Positions 47,859-57,955 of a DNA stretch of 64,000 nucleotides are shown here, piece by piece. The notes below the pieces were generated by a model. The model searched no databases. It was not told the origin of the DNA and saw nothing but the letters and a program-made list of their open reading frames with translations. This DNA is from an uncultured Bacteroidota bacterium (GTDB taxonomy: Bacteria; Bacteroidota; Bacteroidia; Flavobacteriales; Flavobacteriaceae): positions 310,001-374,000 of the forward strand of contig CAJWUI010000001.1 in the NCBI GenBank assembly GCA_913047695.1. Direction: 5' to 3'. Positions within the stretch are counted from its first letter, which is position 1; every line of letters starts with the position of its first letter. A program made the position numbers and the translations under genes.

Positions 47859-48614
47859 TCAGATTCTAACAGCAATATGCTGTGTTTTTAATTGTTTTTT
47901 TAAGTTAAATAAGTCAATTTCATCAAAGTGGAAAATACTAGCGGCCAAAGCTGCATCTGCATTTCCTATTTTAAATACTTCTGTAAAATGTTCTATTGTT
48001 CCAGCGCCTCCTGATGCAATAATAGGTATATTAACAGTTTCAGATAGTTTAGCTAAGGCTTTATTTGCAAAACCATTTTTAGTGCCATCATGATCCATAG
48101 ATGTAAATAGAATTTCTCCAGCTCCCCTATCCTCTACTTCTCTTGCCCATTCAAAAAGATCAACTTTAGTGACTTCTTTACCACCAACCAGGTGAATTTT
48201 CCATTCATTATTAATTTGTTTTGCATCTATGGCAACCACCAAACATTGATTTCCAAATCGTGTTGCAACTTCATCAATTAATTTTGGCCGTTTGACTGCT
48301 GCAGAATTTATAGAAATTTTATCCGCACCATTTTTCAATAGCAGATAAACATCTTCAATAGAACCTATGCCTCCGCCAACAGTGAAAGGGATATCAATTG
48401 CTGCAGCAATTCTTAAAACAAGCTTAGCTAGTGTCTTACGTTTTTGCTCTGTTGCTGAGATATCTAAAAAGACTAATTCGTCAGCATTTTGATAAGCATA
48501 TTTTTTTGCAAGGTTAACTGGATCACCAGCATCTCTAAGGTTAATAAAATTTACACCTTTAACGGTTCTACCGTCTTTAATATCTAAACATGGTATTATT
48601 CGCTTTGTTAACAT
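47859..48614 (-). CDS. hisF: Imidazole glycerol phosphate synthase cyclase subunit
   Basis: A 251-residue TIM barrel that uses ammonia from HisH to convert PRFAR to imidazole glycerol phosphate and AICAR. Catalytic Asp residues are in [16 protein letters not shown] (Asp11) and VVAIDAK...; [11 protein letters not shown] and [10 protein letters not shown] bind the two phosphates. It overlaps the DinB gene by 1 bp. Confidence 0.98.
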   Translation of the reverse strand: MLTKRIIPCLDIKDGRTVKGVNFINLRDAGDPVNLAKKYAYQNADELVFLDISATEQKRKTLAKLVLRIAAAIDIPFTVGGGIGSIEDVYLLLKNGADKISINSAAVKRPKLIDEVATRFGNQCLVVAIDAKQINNEWKIHLVGGKEVTKVDLFEWAREVEDRGAGEILFTSMDHDGTKNGFANKALAKLSETVNIPIIASGGAGTIEHFTEVFKIGNADAALAASIFHFDEIDLFNLKKQLKTQHIAVRI

Positions 48615-49117
48615 TATTTTTCATTCAAATTTCTATCATCATAGAACCCTAAATCACATTTAGTTAATTGCTTTACCCAAAAGGCAATTTGACCCACATG
48701 ATATGAAAAGTGTTCTACTGCATGCAAAACAACTCCAAGTCCTGATAATTCAAAACCTTGAACTATGCGATATTCAATAAATTGATTTTTAGTGGTTTTA
48801 TTAATTACTAATTTAGATTCCGTTATTGTTTTATCTAATTTTTCCAATAATTCAATTTTATTAAATCCTCGATCTGTTAAAAATTCTAAATTACGTTCTC
48901 TTTTATCAACATTTTCTCCAAGTGAAGAAATTATGTATTGAGTCATATTACCCGAGCAATGCAATAATTGATTACCCAAGGCCATTCCATTATTGACCGG
49001 CAGCTTCCATAAATCATTCTCTGCTACTTTGGCTAGTGCAATGTGAATCATACGCTGGCCCTCATCCAAACGATAACAGCAGTTTTTTTTAAACTCCCTA
49101 AGAAAAGATTCTACCAT
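48614..49117 (-). CDS. DinB superfamily protein embedded in the his operon
   Basis: A 167-residue helical protein with the three-His pattern of DinB/DUF1572 proteins: [13 protein letters not shown], and [17 protein letters not shown]. It lies between hisA and hisF, 1 bp overlapping hisF and 2 bp from hisA, so it is made with the pathway enzymes. No role in histidine synthesis is known to me. A metal-dependent transferase or protective role is possible. Confidence 0.82.
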   Translation of the reverse strand: MVESFLREFKKNCCYRLDEGQRMIHIALAKVAENDLWKLPVNNGMALGNQLLHCSGNMTQYIISSLGENVDKRERNLEFLTDRGFNKIELLEKLDKTITESKLVINKTTKNQFIEYRIVQGFELSGLGVVLHAVEHFSYHVGQIAFWVKQLTKCDLGFYDDRNLNEK

Positions 49118-49119
49118 GT

Positions 49120-49842
49120 TTAATTATTTAAATTATATTTTTCAAGTTCTTTTAATGAAATACTTTCTTCATAAATTGCTTTTCCTATTATTGCTCCCCC
49201 ACATCCTATTTCTCTGAGTTCAGTAATGTCTTCAATTTTCGAAATACCTCCTGATGCAATAAGATCTATACTATTTTGGTTTAAAATTTTTTTATAAAGA
49301 CTAATTGATGGACCTTTTAACATTCCGTCCTTACTAACATCGGTGCATATAGTTGTTTTAACTCCACCATCAATATAGAATGATAAAAATTTATTTATTG
49401 TTTGATTAGATGTTTCAACCCAGCCATTTATCATTATATTTTGCCCATTTACATCTGATCCCAATATAATTTTATCAGCCCCGTATATCTCTATCCATTC
49501 CAAAAATAAAGTTGAATTCTTAACAGCTACACTACCGCCCGTAATTTTTTTTGCTCCACATTCAAAAGCAATCTCAAGATCTTTATTTGATTTTAGACCC
49601 CCACCAAAATCTATATTTAGATTTGTTTTTGTTGCTATTAGTTCTAAAACTTTATGATTTACAATATGATTAGATCTTGCACCATCTAAATCAACAAGGT
49701 GTAAAAATTTAAACCCATGATCTTCGAAAGCTTTAGCTACTTCAAGAGGGTTTTCATTATAAACTTTTTTCTTATTATAATCACCATTTGTAAGGCGGAC
49801 ACATTTTCCATCTATTATGTCTATTGCAGGTATAACTCTCAT
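49120..49842 (-). CDS. hisA: ProFAR isomerase
   Basis: A 240-residue TIM barrel catalysing the Amadori rearrangement of ProFAR to PRFAR. The catalytic Asp is in [17 protein letters not shown] (Asp8); the partner Asp is in [21 protein letters not shown] and LIASGGIS bind phosphates. It overlaps hisH by 4 bp. Confidence 0.98.
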   Translation of the reverse strand: MRVIPAIDIIDGKCVRLTNGDYNKKKVYNENPLEVAKAFEDHGFKFLHLVDLDGARSNHIVNHKVLELIATKTNLNIDFGGGLKSNKDLEIAFECGAKKITGGSVAVKNSTLFLEWIEIYGADKIILGSDVNGQNIMINGWVETSNQTINKFLSFYIDGGVKTTICTDVSKDGMLKGPSISLYKKILNQNSIDLIASGGISKIEDITELREIGCGGAIIGKAIYEESISLKELEKYNLNN

Positions 49843-50417
49843 AATTCTAAGAAATTCTTTAATAGTTGAGATCCAGCAGCACTACTCTTTTCAGGATGAA
49901 ATTGAACACCAAAAAAATTTTCTTTCTGAACCGCAACACTATAAGTTAAGCCATATTCACTTTGACCTATTGTTTCATTTATTGTGGGAACATAGTATGA
50001 GTGTACTAAGTACATGTAATCCCCCTCTTTAATTTTATTAAAAAGCCTTGTCTTAAGTTTTTTAACCTTATTCCAACCCATCTGCGGCACTTTAAATTTA
50101 TCAGAAAATTTGATGACATTACATTTTATAATTCCTAAACCATTAACATCTCCTTCTTCAGTATTTTCGCATAATAATTGCATGCCAAGACAAATTCCTA
50201 AAACAGGCTGTTTTAAATTTGGAATTAATTTGTCTAAGCCAACTTGTTTTAACTTATCCATTGCAGTTGATGCAGCTCCTTGACCTGGAAAAATTACTTT
50301 TTCTGATTTCCTTATAAGTCCGTAATCGTTTGTTAAAATACTTTTTACTCCTAATCGTTCAAGAGCAAATTGTAAACTTTTTACATTTCCAACATTATAG
50401 TCTATTATAGCAACCAT
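49839..50417 (-). CDS. hisH: Imidazole glycerol phosphate synthase glutaminase subunit
   Basis: A class I glutamine amidotransferase, 192 residues. The catalytic Cys is in [12 protein letters not shown] and the His-Glu pair in VQFHPEKSS. The N-terminus [14 protein letters not shown] and the oxyanion strand [10 protein letters not shown] are standard. It supplies ammonia to HisF. It overlaps hisB by 1 bp. Confidence 0.98.
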   Translation of the reverse strand: MVAIIDYNVGNVKSLQFALERLGVKSILTNDYGLIRKSEKVIFPGQGAASTAMDKLKQVGLDKLIPNLKQPVLGICLGMQLLCENTEEGDVNGLGIIKCNVIKFSDKFKVPQMGWNKVKKLKTRLFNKIKEGDYMYLVHSYYVPTINETIGQSEYGLTYSVAVQKENFFGVQFHPEKSSAAGSQLLKNFLEL

Positions 50418-51544
50418 TATAAATTCCCTTTAGTAGAAGGTAATATCATTTTGTCAGGGTCACGTTTTATAGCTTGTTTAATAGCTCTTGCAAAGGCTTT
50501 AAAAATAGCCTCTATTTTATGGTGTTCATTTTTACCCTCTGCTTTGATATTTAGATTAACCTTGGCCCCATCGCAAAAAGACTTAAAAAAATGCATAAAC
50601 ATCTCTGTAGGCATTTTACCAATCATTTCACGTTTAAATTCAGCTTCCCAAACAAGCCAGCTACGACCACCGAAATCTAGACTTACCTGTGCAAGACAGT
50701 CATCCATTGGCAAGCAAAAGCCATAACGTTCAATACCAATTTTTTCTGCTAAAGCAACACGAAAAGCCTCCCCTAGTGTTATTCCAGCATCTTCAATTGT
50801 GTGATGTTCATCTACATCTAAATCACCATTTATTTTAAGATCTAAATCTATACCACCATGACGGGCTAATTGATCAAGCATGTGATCAAAAAAACTAATC
50901 CCCGTATCAATACTGCTTTTGCCTACGCCATCAAGATTAAGGTTCATAATAATATCAGTTTCGTTTGTTTTCCTTTTCTTCATTACCGTCCTATCTTTTA
51001 ACTTTAAATGTGAATAAATCTCAGACCAAGAATTAGTTTTTAGAGATATAACCTCGTCAAAATCATTTTTTGTTTCCTCCTTAAGTTTTATGTTATCTAT
51101 GTTTATTAATATACCTTTTGAATTCAAATTTTTGGCTAATTCCATGTCTGATATTCGGTCGCCAATAACATAAGATTCAGACAAATTATACTCGCTATTA
51201 TCTAAAAAATTGGTTAACATACCAGTTCTAGGTTTTCTTGTTGCAGCATTATCTTTCGGAAAGCTTCTATCAATGAAAATTTCAGAGAATGTAACTCCCT
51301 CATTTTTAAAACTATTTAAAAGTTTATTATGAGCTGGCCAAAAAAATTCCTCCGGAAAACTTTTCGTACCTAATCCATCTTGATTAGTCACCATAACTAA
51401 CTCATAATCTAATTCTTTTGAGATTTTTCCTAGATAAGTAAAAACCTCAGGATAAAATTCAAGTTTTTCTAACGAATCAATTTGTTCATCATCAGGTTCA
51501 AGTACAAGAGTTCCATCACGGTCGATAAATAAAATTTTTTTCAT
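50417..51544 (-). CDS. hisB: Bifunctional histidinol-phosphatase / imidazoleglycerol-phosphate dehydratase
   Basis: A 375-residue fusion. Residues 1-165 are a HAD phosphatase ([30 protein letters not shown]). Residues ~185-375 are IGP dehydratase with manganese-binding [25 protein letters not shown] and [13 protein letters not shown]. This is the E. coli-type arrangement. 4-bp overlap with hisC. Confidence 0.98.
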   Translation of the reverse strand: MKKILFIDRDGTLVLEPDDEQIDSLEKLEFYPEVFTYLGKISKELDYELVMVTNQDGLGTKSFPEEFFWPAHNKLLNSFKNEGVTFSEIFIDRSFPKDNAATRKPRTGMLTNFLDNSEYNLSESYVIGDRISDMELAKNLNSKGILINIDNIKLKEETKNDFDEVISLKTNSWSEIYSHLKLKDRTVMKKRKTNETDIIMNLNLDGVGKSSIDTGISFFDHMLDQLARHGGIDLDLKINGDLDVDEHHTIEDAGITLGEAFRVALAEKIGIERYGFCLPMDDCLAQVSLDFGGRSWLVWEAEFKREMIGKMPTEMFMHFFKSFCDGAKVNLNIKAEGKNEHHKIEAIFKAFARAIKQAIKRDPDKMILPSTKGNL

Positions 51545-52590
51545 TTTCTATCAATATTATTCAAAACATCAATTAACCTCGTATTTTCCTCATTAAGACC
51601 AACTGTAATTCTTAACGTATTTTCACAATTCAAATTTTTGGATGAATTTCTAACAACAATACCATTATCAATGAGTTGCTGGTATCTTAAATTACTGTCA
51701 TCTACTTTAATAAATAGAAAATTCGCATCCGATTGATATACAGTAACAATAAAACTGATTTTTCTTAGAGCATTTTCTATTCTTTTTCTTTCTTTGAGTA
51801 TAATTTTCACTTGTTTTTTAATTAAATTTTGTTCCCCTAACCTTACTAAGGCAGCAGATTGTGTAAGGGAATTTAAATTATAAGGTGCTTTAATCTTATT
51901 CATATAAGCGATAAGTTTGGAGTTTGCAAAAGTCATTCCTAATCTTGCACCCGCCATACCTTGGCCTTTTGAAAAGGTTTGACAAACAATAAGATTTGAG
52001 TATTTTTTGATTGAATCTACAAAAGATGAAGAATTTGAGAACTCAATGTAGGCTTCATCTACAACAACAAGTCCACTAAAATTTTGAATAATTTTTATTA
52101 TTGATTTTAATTTGAAGTTGTTAGCTGTAGGATTATTAGGTGTAGGGATAAAGATAATTTTTGAATTTTTGTTAGATTTTTCCAAAACTAATTGAGTATC
52201 AATTTGAAACGAGTTGTCTAAGGGTACTTCTTTAACTTCAACACCTTGAACACGAGCTGAAACTTTATACATTCCAAAAGTTGGGGGAAGAGTTATTATA
52301 TTATCTATTCCAGGTTCACAAAAAGCCATTATTAATTGTGATATAGATTCGTCACTCCCGTTGCTGAGATAAATTTGATTTTCATTAACATTTTTCCAAT
52401 TTGCAATGCAATTTTTCAATTTTATTTGCATGGGATCTGGGTATCTATTAAAACTGGAGGTAAAAGGATTTTCATTTGCGTCCAAAAGAATCATTTTCAC
52501 TCCTTGATTAACATATTCTTCTCTGGCAGATCGATAAGGTATCAGATCAATTAGATTTTTTCGAAAAAACCGATCAACTTTATTTTTCAT
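51541..52590 (-). CDS. hisC: Histidinol-phosphate aminotransferase
   Basis: A fold-type I PLP enzyme of 349 residues. The PLP Lys is in [42 protein letters not shown] and [10 protein letters not shown] are family motifs. Its start overlaps the hisD end by 11 bp. Confidence 0.97.
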   Translation of the reverse strand: MKNKVDRFFRKNLIDLIPYRSAREEYVNQGVKMILLDANENPFTSSFNRYPDPMQIKLKNCIANWKNVNENQIYLSNGSDESISQLIMAFCEPGIDNIITLPPTFGMYKVSARVQGVEVKEVPLDNSFQIDTQLVLEKSNKNSKIIFIPTPNNPTANNFKLKSIIKIIQNFSGLVVVDEAYIEFSNSSSFVDSIKKYSNLIVCQTFSKGQGMAGARLGMTFANSKLIAYMNKIKAPYNLNSLTQSAALVRLGEQNLIKKQVKIILKERKRIENALRKISFIVTVYQSDANFLFIKVDDSNLRYQQLIDNGIVVRNSSKNLNCENTLRITVGLNEENTRLIDVLNNIDRK

Positions 52591-53872
52591 CTCCCAATTT
52601 TTTTAATCTAACGCTAACAGCATTTTTATGTGCCTGTAATCCTTCTGCATCAGCCATTAATTCAATTGTTTCACCCAAAAGCTGGATTCCTTTTTTACTT
52701 ATTTTTTGAAATGTTACAGATTTAGTAAAACTATCCAAATTTACTCCGCTGTATTGTTTTGAATAACCATTTGTAGGCAAAGTGTGATTAGTTCCTGATG
52801 CGTAATCACCAGCACTTTCAGGGGTGTAATTACCAATAAAAACCGATCCCGCATTTTTTACATTTTTAATATAGTAATCCTCATTCTTAACACATATAAT
52901 GTAGTGTTCAGGACCATATTCATTAATAAAATCTACAGCACTTTTATCATTATCAAATATTATTGCCTTAGAATTTAAAAGAGCATTTTTAACTATATCA
53001 TTTCGCGGTAACTCATCTATTTGATAAGTAATTGATTGATTTACTTTCTCTACAAAATCTTTTTTTGTACTCACCAAAACTACCTGGCTGTCGAGTCCGT
53101 GTTCTGCTTGAGATAAAAGGTCCGAAGCTACAAAATCAGGATCTGCAGTATCATCGGCTGCTACCAATAATTCGCTGGGACCTGCCGGCATATCAATTGA
53201 AACACTGTAACGAGTTGCAAATTGCTTTGCAGAGGTGACATATTGATTGCCAGGACCGAAAATTTTATAAACTTTAGGTATACTTTCAGTACCAAATGTC
53301 ATTGCAGCAATAGCTTGAATTCCTCCAACTTTAAAAATTTTATCAATTCCACAGAGTGAAGCCGTAAAAAGGACTTCATCAGAGATTTTACCATATAAAT
53401 TGGGTGGAGAGCACAAAATTATTTCTTCACAACCAGCAATCTTTGCGGGAGTAGCTAACATTAATATTGTCGAAAATAAAGGCGCAGATCCACTAGGAAT
53501 ATAAAGTCCAATTTTTTCTATTGGCAATTTTTCTTGCCAGCAAATTACGCCTTCTTGAGTTTCAACCTGAATTTTGTTTGTTTTTTGTGCCTTATGAAAA
53601 GTATAGATATTATCCTTTGCATTTTGAATTGCATTTTTAAGATTCTTGGGGATATTTCTAATTGCTTTTGAAATTTCATTATCATTTACAGCAAATTCTT
53701 TAAGCTCGAATTTGTCAAATTGTTTCGCATAATTTAATAATGCTTCATCACCATGATTTCTGATATTTTCAAAAACTTCATTAACCAGTACCTGGTGATC
53801 ATCCAAAGAAAAAGTAGGTCGCTGAATAAGGGCCTTCCAAGTAGGTTTTGAGGGGTTATTAAATTGATTCAT
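52580..53872 (-). CDS. hisD: Histidinol dehydrogenase
   Basis: It oxidises histidinol to histidine in two NAD-dependent steps. About 430 residues from ATG 53872 (MNQFNNPSKPTWKALIQRP), which overlaps the hisG stop by 1 bp (TGATG); the track version extends into hisG. Motifs: GLYIPSGSAPLFSTILMLATPAKIAG, GPGNQYVTSAKQ, MPAGPSELLV, the zinc-binding SQAEHGLDSQ, and AGDYASGTNHTLPT. Confidence 0.97.
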   Translation of the reverse strand: MNQFNNPSKPTWKALIQRPTFSLDDHQVLVNEVFENIRNHGDEALLNYAKQFDKFELKEFAVNDNEISKAIRNIPKNLKNAIQNAKDNIYTFHKAQKTNKIQVETQEGVICWQEKLPIEKIGLYIPSGSAPLFSTILMLATPAKIAGCEEIILCSPPNLYGKISDEVLFTASLCGIDKIFKVGGIQAIAAMTFGTESIPKVYKIFGPGNQYVTSAKQFATRYSVSIDMPAGPSELLVAADDTADPDFVASDLLSQAEHGLDSQVVLVSTKKDFVEKVNQSITYQIDELPRNDIVKNALLNSKAIIFDNDKSAVDFINEYGPEHYIICVKNEDYYIKNVKNAGSVFIGNYTPESAGDYASGTNHTLPTNGYSKQYSGVNLDSFTKSVTFQKISKKGIQLLGETIELMADAEGLQAHKNAVSVRLKKLGDEK

Positions 53873-54723
53873 CACAAAACCATCTTTTCTATTGGACATA
53901 CTAATATGTCTTCTGCACCAGCCTCTTTCAATTGATCGATAACTTCCCAAAAATCCTCATCATTTATAACTGAATGTAATGAGCTCCAACCCTCCACAGC
54001 TAAAGGTAAAACAGTAGGGCTTTTCAAAACTGGAAGTATAGAACTGACAGATTTAATTTTATTATTGGGAGCATTAAGTAAAATGTACTTTGATTTTTTA
54101 GCCCTTAAAACAGATTGAACTCTGAATTGAAATTTCTCTATATAACTCAATTTTTCATTGTTCAATTTATTACCCTTTACAAGAACAGCTTGAGAGTCAC
54201 TAATTTTAATAACTTCTTTAAGGTTATTTTTAAATAGTGTACTACCAGTTGACACAATATCACATATTGCGTCAGCCAAACCAATATTAGGTGCTATTTC
54301 AACTGATCCATTAATGATGTGTAAATCAGCCTTAATTTTATTTTTCTTTAAAAAAGAATTTACTGTGTTTGGATAAGATGTAGCAATACGCTTTCCATCC
54401 AAGTCGTGAATCCCATTGAATTGGAAATTATTAGGGACGGCAATAGCTGTACGGCAGGATGAGAAACCAAGTCTTTCAATAACTTTTAAATCAACTTCTT
54501 TCTCTTTAAGAAGGTTTTCACCTACTATGGCTAGATCTACCACACCATCTATAAGATATTGAGGAATATCACTATTACGTAAAAAGAAAATTTCAATTGG
54601 AAAGTTACGTGCCGATACCTTCAATTGATTTTCACCATTTTCAATTGAAATTCCACAATCCGATAACAAATTCAAAGATCCTTTATTTAGCCTTCCTGAT
54701 TTTTGTATAGCAAGTCGTATCAT
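53872..54723 (-). CDS. hisG: ATP phosphoribosyltransferase, long form
   Basis: First committed step of histidine synthesis, condensing PRPP and ATP. At 283 residues it is the long hexameric form with a C-terminal regulatory domain (LPVLKSPTVLPLAVEGWSSLHSVI), so HisZ is not required. MIRLAIQKSGRLNKGSLNLL and the PRPP loop ADAICDIVSTGSTLFKNNL are diagnostic. Feedback control by His is expected, in addition to the leader attenuator upstream. Confidence 0.98.
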   Translation of the reverse strand: MIRLAIQKSGRLNKGSLNLLSDCGISIENGENQLKVSARNFPIEIFFLRNSDIPQYLIDGVVDLAIVGENLLKEKEVDLKVIERLGFSSCRTAIAVPNNFQFNGIHDLDGKRIATSYPNTVNSFLKKNKIKADLHIINGSVEIAPNIGLADAICDIVSTGSTLFKNNLKEVIKISDSQAVLVKGNKLNNEKLSYIEKFQFRVQSVLRAKKSKYILLNAPNNKIKSVSSILPVLKSPTVLPLAVEGWSSLHSVINDEDFWEVIDQLKEAGAEDILVCPIEKMVL

Positions 54724-54734
54724 AATATTTAAAT

Positions 54735-54766
54735 TAAAAAACCCGTTTGATTTCTCAAACGGGTTT
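54735..54766 (-). terminator. His attenuator: intrinsic terminator (segments 3 and 4)
   Basis: On the minus strand the leader RNA reads AAACCCGUUUGA-GAAA-UCAAACGGGUUUUUU: a 12-bp perfect stem with a GAAA loop followed by a U run, ending about 11 nt before the hisG ATG. Segment 3 (CGUUUGAG) can instead pair with CUCAAACG at 54798-54805 inside the leader peptide gene. Confidence 0.9.
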
Positions 54767-54789
54767 AAATTATTTCATAGACAAATTAT

Positions 54790-54846
54790 CTACTTCTCGT
54801 TTGAGCAGTTTTCAAATTGGTGAATATGATGTAACAATGTTTTCAT
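54790..54846 (-). CDS. hisL: Histidine leader peptide
   Basis: Too short for the ORF track. It encodes MKTLLHHIHQFENCSNEK (18 residues) and then TAG. Codons 6, 7 and 9 are His (CAT CAT ATT CAC). The antiterminator segment 2 (CUCAAACG) lies in codons 14-17. A weaker upstream pairing, UUUGA (codons 11-12) with UCAAA (codons 15-16), would form the 1:2 pause hairpin. A ribosome stalled at the His codons would leave segment 2 free to pair with segment 3. The symbol is by function; no homology to enteric HisL is implied. Confidence 0.85.
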   Translation of the reverse strand: MKTLLHHIHQFENCSNEK

Positions 54847-54853
54847 TAAAGTG

Positions 54854-54861
54854 CAAATATA
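54854..54861 (-). promoter_or_regulatory. Putative -7 box TATATTTG of the his operon
   Basis: The minus strand has TATATTTG 7 nt upstream of the leader peptide ATG, matching TAnnTTTG. A TTCG 18 nt further upstream could be a degenerate -33 element. Predicted initiation is at or within a few nt of the leader ATG. Confidence 0.5.
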
Positions 54862-54888
54862 TTTATTTTTTTCAAATTTCGAATATAT

Positions 54889-55707
54889 TTATTGATTACC
54901 TAATATTATTGGTAGACCATCTTTCCCACTTCCGATAATGATAACCTTTGAATTTGCTGATTCTGACAACTTTGTTGTAGCTTCAATTCCTTTTTCTTGG
55001 AGAATCTTTTGAGTTAATGAAGCACTTAAAATTCTGTTAGCTGTAGCTTTTCCTTCAGCATCAATTCTTTGACGTTCAGCCTCTTGCTTTGCCTTTTCAA
55101 TTCGAAATTCATATTCTAAAGCCTCTTGTTCTTGACGTAATTTTCTTTCGATGGCTTCTTTAATGGCAACTGGAAGGGTAACATCTCTAACAAGAACTGC
55201 ATTTAATTGAATATGCTGAGACTCAACATTTTTTTGAGTCTCTTCAAATATTTCATTTTGAATAGCATCTCGTTTTGTCGAATAAAGCTGCTCTGGTGTG
55301 TAACGACCAACAACAGATCTCGCAACAGCCCTAATTTGAGGGATTAAAACAATATTTACGTAGTTTTCACCTTTAGTTTTATGGAGCAATCCCAGCTCAC
55401 TGTATTTTGGTTGATACAAAACAGAAACGTCAAGTGAAATTTCTAATCCATTTGAAGAAAGCACTTGCATGTTTCCTTCAAAAAATTCTTGTTGTTTCAC
55501 ATTGTAAATGAAAACCTTATTCCATGGAGCTATAATATGGAATCCTTCGCCAAGTGGTGCTTGATCAGTAACTACTCCTCCTCCAAAAGTCTTAAAAAGA
55601 ACACCCGCTTCTCCATAACCAATATTAATTGATGATTTTGAAATAAATATAAGTAGAACGACAACCAATAAAATTACTGGTAATCCAATTTTAGGTAATT
55701 TTTGCAT
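54889..55707 (-). CDS. SPFH/prohibitin family membrane protein
   Basis: A 272-residue protein with an N-terminal membrane helix (about residues 8-26), an SPFH domain (GYGEAGVLFKTFGGG...GFHIIAPWNKVFIYNV) and an Ala/Glu/Lys/Arg-rich coiled coil (~175-235). It resembles prohibitins, which form large ring assemblies with membrane proteases. Its stop lies 28 bp before the predicted his -7 box, so the his attenuator terminator could also end its transcript. Confidence 0.92.
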   Translation of the reverse strand: MQKLPKIGLPVILLVVVLLIFISKSSINIGYGEAGVLFKTFGGGVVTDQAPLGEGFHIIAPWNKVFIYNVKQQEFFEGNMQVLSSNGLEISLDVSVLYQPKYSELGLLHKTKGENYVNIVLIPQIRAVARSVVGRYTPEQLYSTKRDAIQNEIFEETQKNVESQHIQLNAVLVRDVTLPVAIKEAIERKLRQEQEALEYEFRIEKAKQEAERQRIDAEGKATANRILSASLTQKILQEKGIEATTKLSESANSKVIIIGSGKDGLPIILGNQ

Positions 55708-55718
55708 AATTTTTTTTT

Positions 55719-56468
55719 TTAAGTTAACATACCTCCATCTACATGAAGAACTTGTCCTGTAATATAATTTGATAAATCAGATGCCAAAAATACACATGCA
55801 TTTGCAACATCGTATGGTTTTCCACCTCTTTTTAGTGGAATTCCGTCTCTCCATCCTTGGACAACATCCTCGGGAAGTTTTTCTGTCATTTCAGTTTCTA
55901 TGAAACCGGGTGCAACAACATTTGATCTAATATTTCTAGATCCAAGTTCTAGTGCTATTGATTTTGAGAAACCTATTATACCTGCTTTTGAAGCTGCATA
56001 GTTAGATTGACCAGCATTTCCTTTAACTCCAACAACGGAGCTCATATGTATTAGAGAACCTTTTCTTTGTTTTAAAAGTGGTCTCTGAATAGCTTTTGTC
56101 AGATTAAAAACCGATTTTAAATTAATATTTAAGACTTTATCAAAGTCTTCTTCACCCATTCGCATAAGCAGATTGTCTTTTGTTATTCCTGCATTATTTA
56201 CTAATATGTCGATATTACCAAAATCATTTAATACATCACTAATCAAATTTTGAGCTTCATTAAAATCAGCAGCATTACTTTGATATGCTTTTACCTTACA
56301 TTCTTTATTTTCTAATTTGTTTACTAATTTTTCTGCTTCACCCCTACTGGAGTTATATGTAATAGCTACAGAACATCCATTTTCAACAAAAACTTCTGCA
56401 ATACCCTTTCCGATACCTCTACTTCCCCCTGTGATAATTGCAACTTTTTTTTCCAGTAATCTCATCAT
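55719..56468 (-). CDS. fabG: 3-oxoacyl-[acyl-carrier-protein] reductase
   Basis: A 249-residue short-chain dehydrogenase. NADPH loop GGSRGIGKG, NNAG at VNNAGITKDN, catalytic Ser (HMSSVVG) and YAASKAG, and VVAPGFIETEMT. Consistent with the ketoreduction step of fatty acid synthesis. ATGs at 56468 and 56465 are both possible. It follows sucD by 2 bp. Confidence 0.93.
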   Translation of the reverse strand: MMRLLEKKVAIITGGSRGIGKGIAEVFVENGCSVAITYNSSRGEAEKLVNKLENKECKVKAYQSNAADFNEAQNLISDVLNDFGNIDILVNNAGITKDNLLMRMGEEDFDKVLNINLKSVFNLTKAIQRPLLKQRKGSLIHMSSVVGVKGNAGQSNYAASKAGIIGFSKSIALELGSRNIRSNVVAPGFIETEMTEKLPEDVVQGWRDGIPLKRGGKPYDVANACVFLASDLSNYITGQVLHVDGGMLT

Positions 56469-56470
56469 AA

Positions 56471-57346
56471 TTATTTAGAGAGTATTTCAGCAACTTTTGA
56501 GCCAATTAGGGCAGGAGAATCAACAACATGAATTCCACACTCACGCATAATTCTCTTTTTCGCTTCAGCAGTATCATTAGATCCTCCAACAATAGCCCCT
56601 GCGTGACCCATTGTTCTTCCCTTAGGAGCGGTTTCACCTGCTATAAAACCTACTACTGGTTTTTTATTTCCAGAGAATTTAATCCAATTTGCAGCATCAG
56701 CTTCAAGTTGACCTCCTATTTCACCTATCATAACAATACAGTCTGTTTCTTCATCATTCATAAACAATTCAACAGCATCTTTAGTAGTAGTTCCAATTAT
56801 GGGGTCACCTCCTATTCCAATAGCTGTTGAAACTCCTAAACCCTGGCTGACCACTTGATCAGAAGCTTCATATGTAAGTGTACCCGATTTAGAAACAATT
56901 CCTACTTTACCTCTTTTAAATACAAAACCAGGCATAATACCAACCTTAGCTTCACCTGGTGTTATTACACCAGGACAATTCGGACCTATCAGTGTTGATC
57001 CTTTTGATTTAACATATTGAAATGCTTTAGTCATGTCGTTAACCGGTATTCCCTCTGTAATTGCAATAATCACCTTAATTCCAGCTTCTGCAGCCTCCAT
57101 AATTGCATCTGCAGCAAATGCTGGAGGAACAAAAATTATTGAAGTATCTGCACCAATTTTATCTACAGCTTCTGCAACTGAATTAAATACAGGCTTATCA
57201 AGATGTGTTTGTCCACCTTTTCCTGGAGTTACACCTCCAACTATATTAGTACCATATTCAATCATTTGAGTTGAATGAAATGTTCCTTCACTTCCTGTAA
57301 ATCCTTGTACAATTATTTTAGAATTCTTATCTACGAGTACACTCAT
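56471..57346 (-). CDS. sucD: Succinyl-CoA synthetase alpha subunit
   Basis: A TCA-cycle enzyme subunit, 291 residues. CoA-binding region [45 protein letters not shown], and the phosphohistidine in [13 protein letters not shown]. The beta subunit gene sucC is not in the window, a common arrangement in Bacteroidota. Confidence 0.97.
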   Translation of the reverse strand: MSVLVDKNSKIIVQGFTGSEGTFHSTQMIEYGTNIVGGVTPGKGGQTHLDKPVFNSVAEAVDKIGADTSIIFVPPAFAADAIMEAAEAGIKVIIAITEGIPVNDMTKAFQYVKSKGSTLIGPNCPGVITPGEAKVGIMPGFVFKRGKVGIVSKSGTLTYEASDQVVSQGLGVSTAIGIGGDPIIGTTTKDAVELFMNDEETDCIVMIGEIGGQLEADAANWIKFSGNKKPVVGFIAGETAPKGRTMGHAGAIVGGSNDTAEAKKRIMRECGIHVVDSPALIGSKVAEILSK

Positions 57347-57368
57347 CTTTATTTTTTATTAAAGCAGT

Positions 57369-57938
57369 TTAATTGGTCTTAATTCTTTCAATATATTGTC
57401 CTTTTTCAGTGTCAACTTTAATTTTATCTCCTTCATTAATAAACAATGGTACATTTACAATTGCTCCTGTTTCTACTCTAGCAGGTTTTGTAGCATTAGT
57501 AGCGGTATTACCCTTTAAACCTGGCTCTGTATGTTTTATCTCTAATATTACACTTGCTGGCATTTCTGCAGATAAAGGGGTATTATCTTCAGTATTAATT
57601 GATATTGAAACCATTTCTCCCTCCTTCATTAATTCTGCATTATCTATAATAGTTTTATTTAAACTTATCTGGTTATAATCCGCAACATTCATAAAGTGAT
57701 ATTCGTCATTGTCGTTATACAAAAACTGATACTTATGTGTTTCAACTCTTATATCTTCAATCTTATGTCCCGCAGAAAAAGTATTATCTAAAACTTTACC
57801 GTTGGTGACACTTTTAAGCTTAGTTCTGACGAAAGCTGGTCCTTTTCCAGGTTTTACGTGTAAAAAATCTACAATTTTGTAAATATCATTATTGTATCTA
57901 ATACAAAGTCCTTTTCTAATGTCTGATGTGGTAGCCAT
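57369..57938 (-). CDS. efp: Translation elongation factor P
   Basis: A 189-residue three-domain factor that relieves ribosome stalling at polyproline. The loop that reaches the peptidyl-transferase centre is LHVKPGKGPAFVRTK; its tip is Lys, as in EpmA-modified types, but no modification enzyme is visible here. C-terminal GDKIKVDTEKGQYIERI is canonical. Confidence 0.97.
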   Translation of the reverse strand: MATTSDIRKGLCIRYNNDIYKIVDFLHVKPGKGPAFVRTKLKSVTNGKVLDNTFSAGHKIEDIRVETHKYQFLYNDNDEYHFMNVADYNQISLNKTIIDNAELMKEGEMVSISINTEDNTPLSAEMPASVILEIKHTEPGLKGNTATNATKPARVETGAIVNVPLFINEGDKIKVDTEKGQYIERIKTN

Positions 57939-57955
57939 GTAAGAGTAAAATTAAT

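Noticed and set aside
54735-54766. Simple terminator of the SPFH gene only
   Set aside because: It may also serve that role, but the His-rich leader ORF and the 8-nt competing pairing are not explained by a plain terminator.
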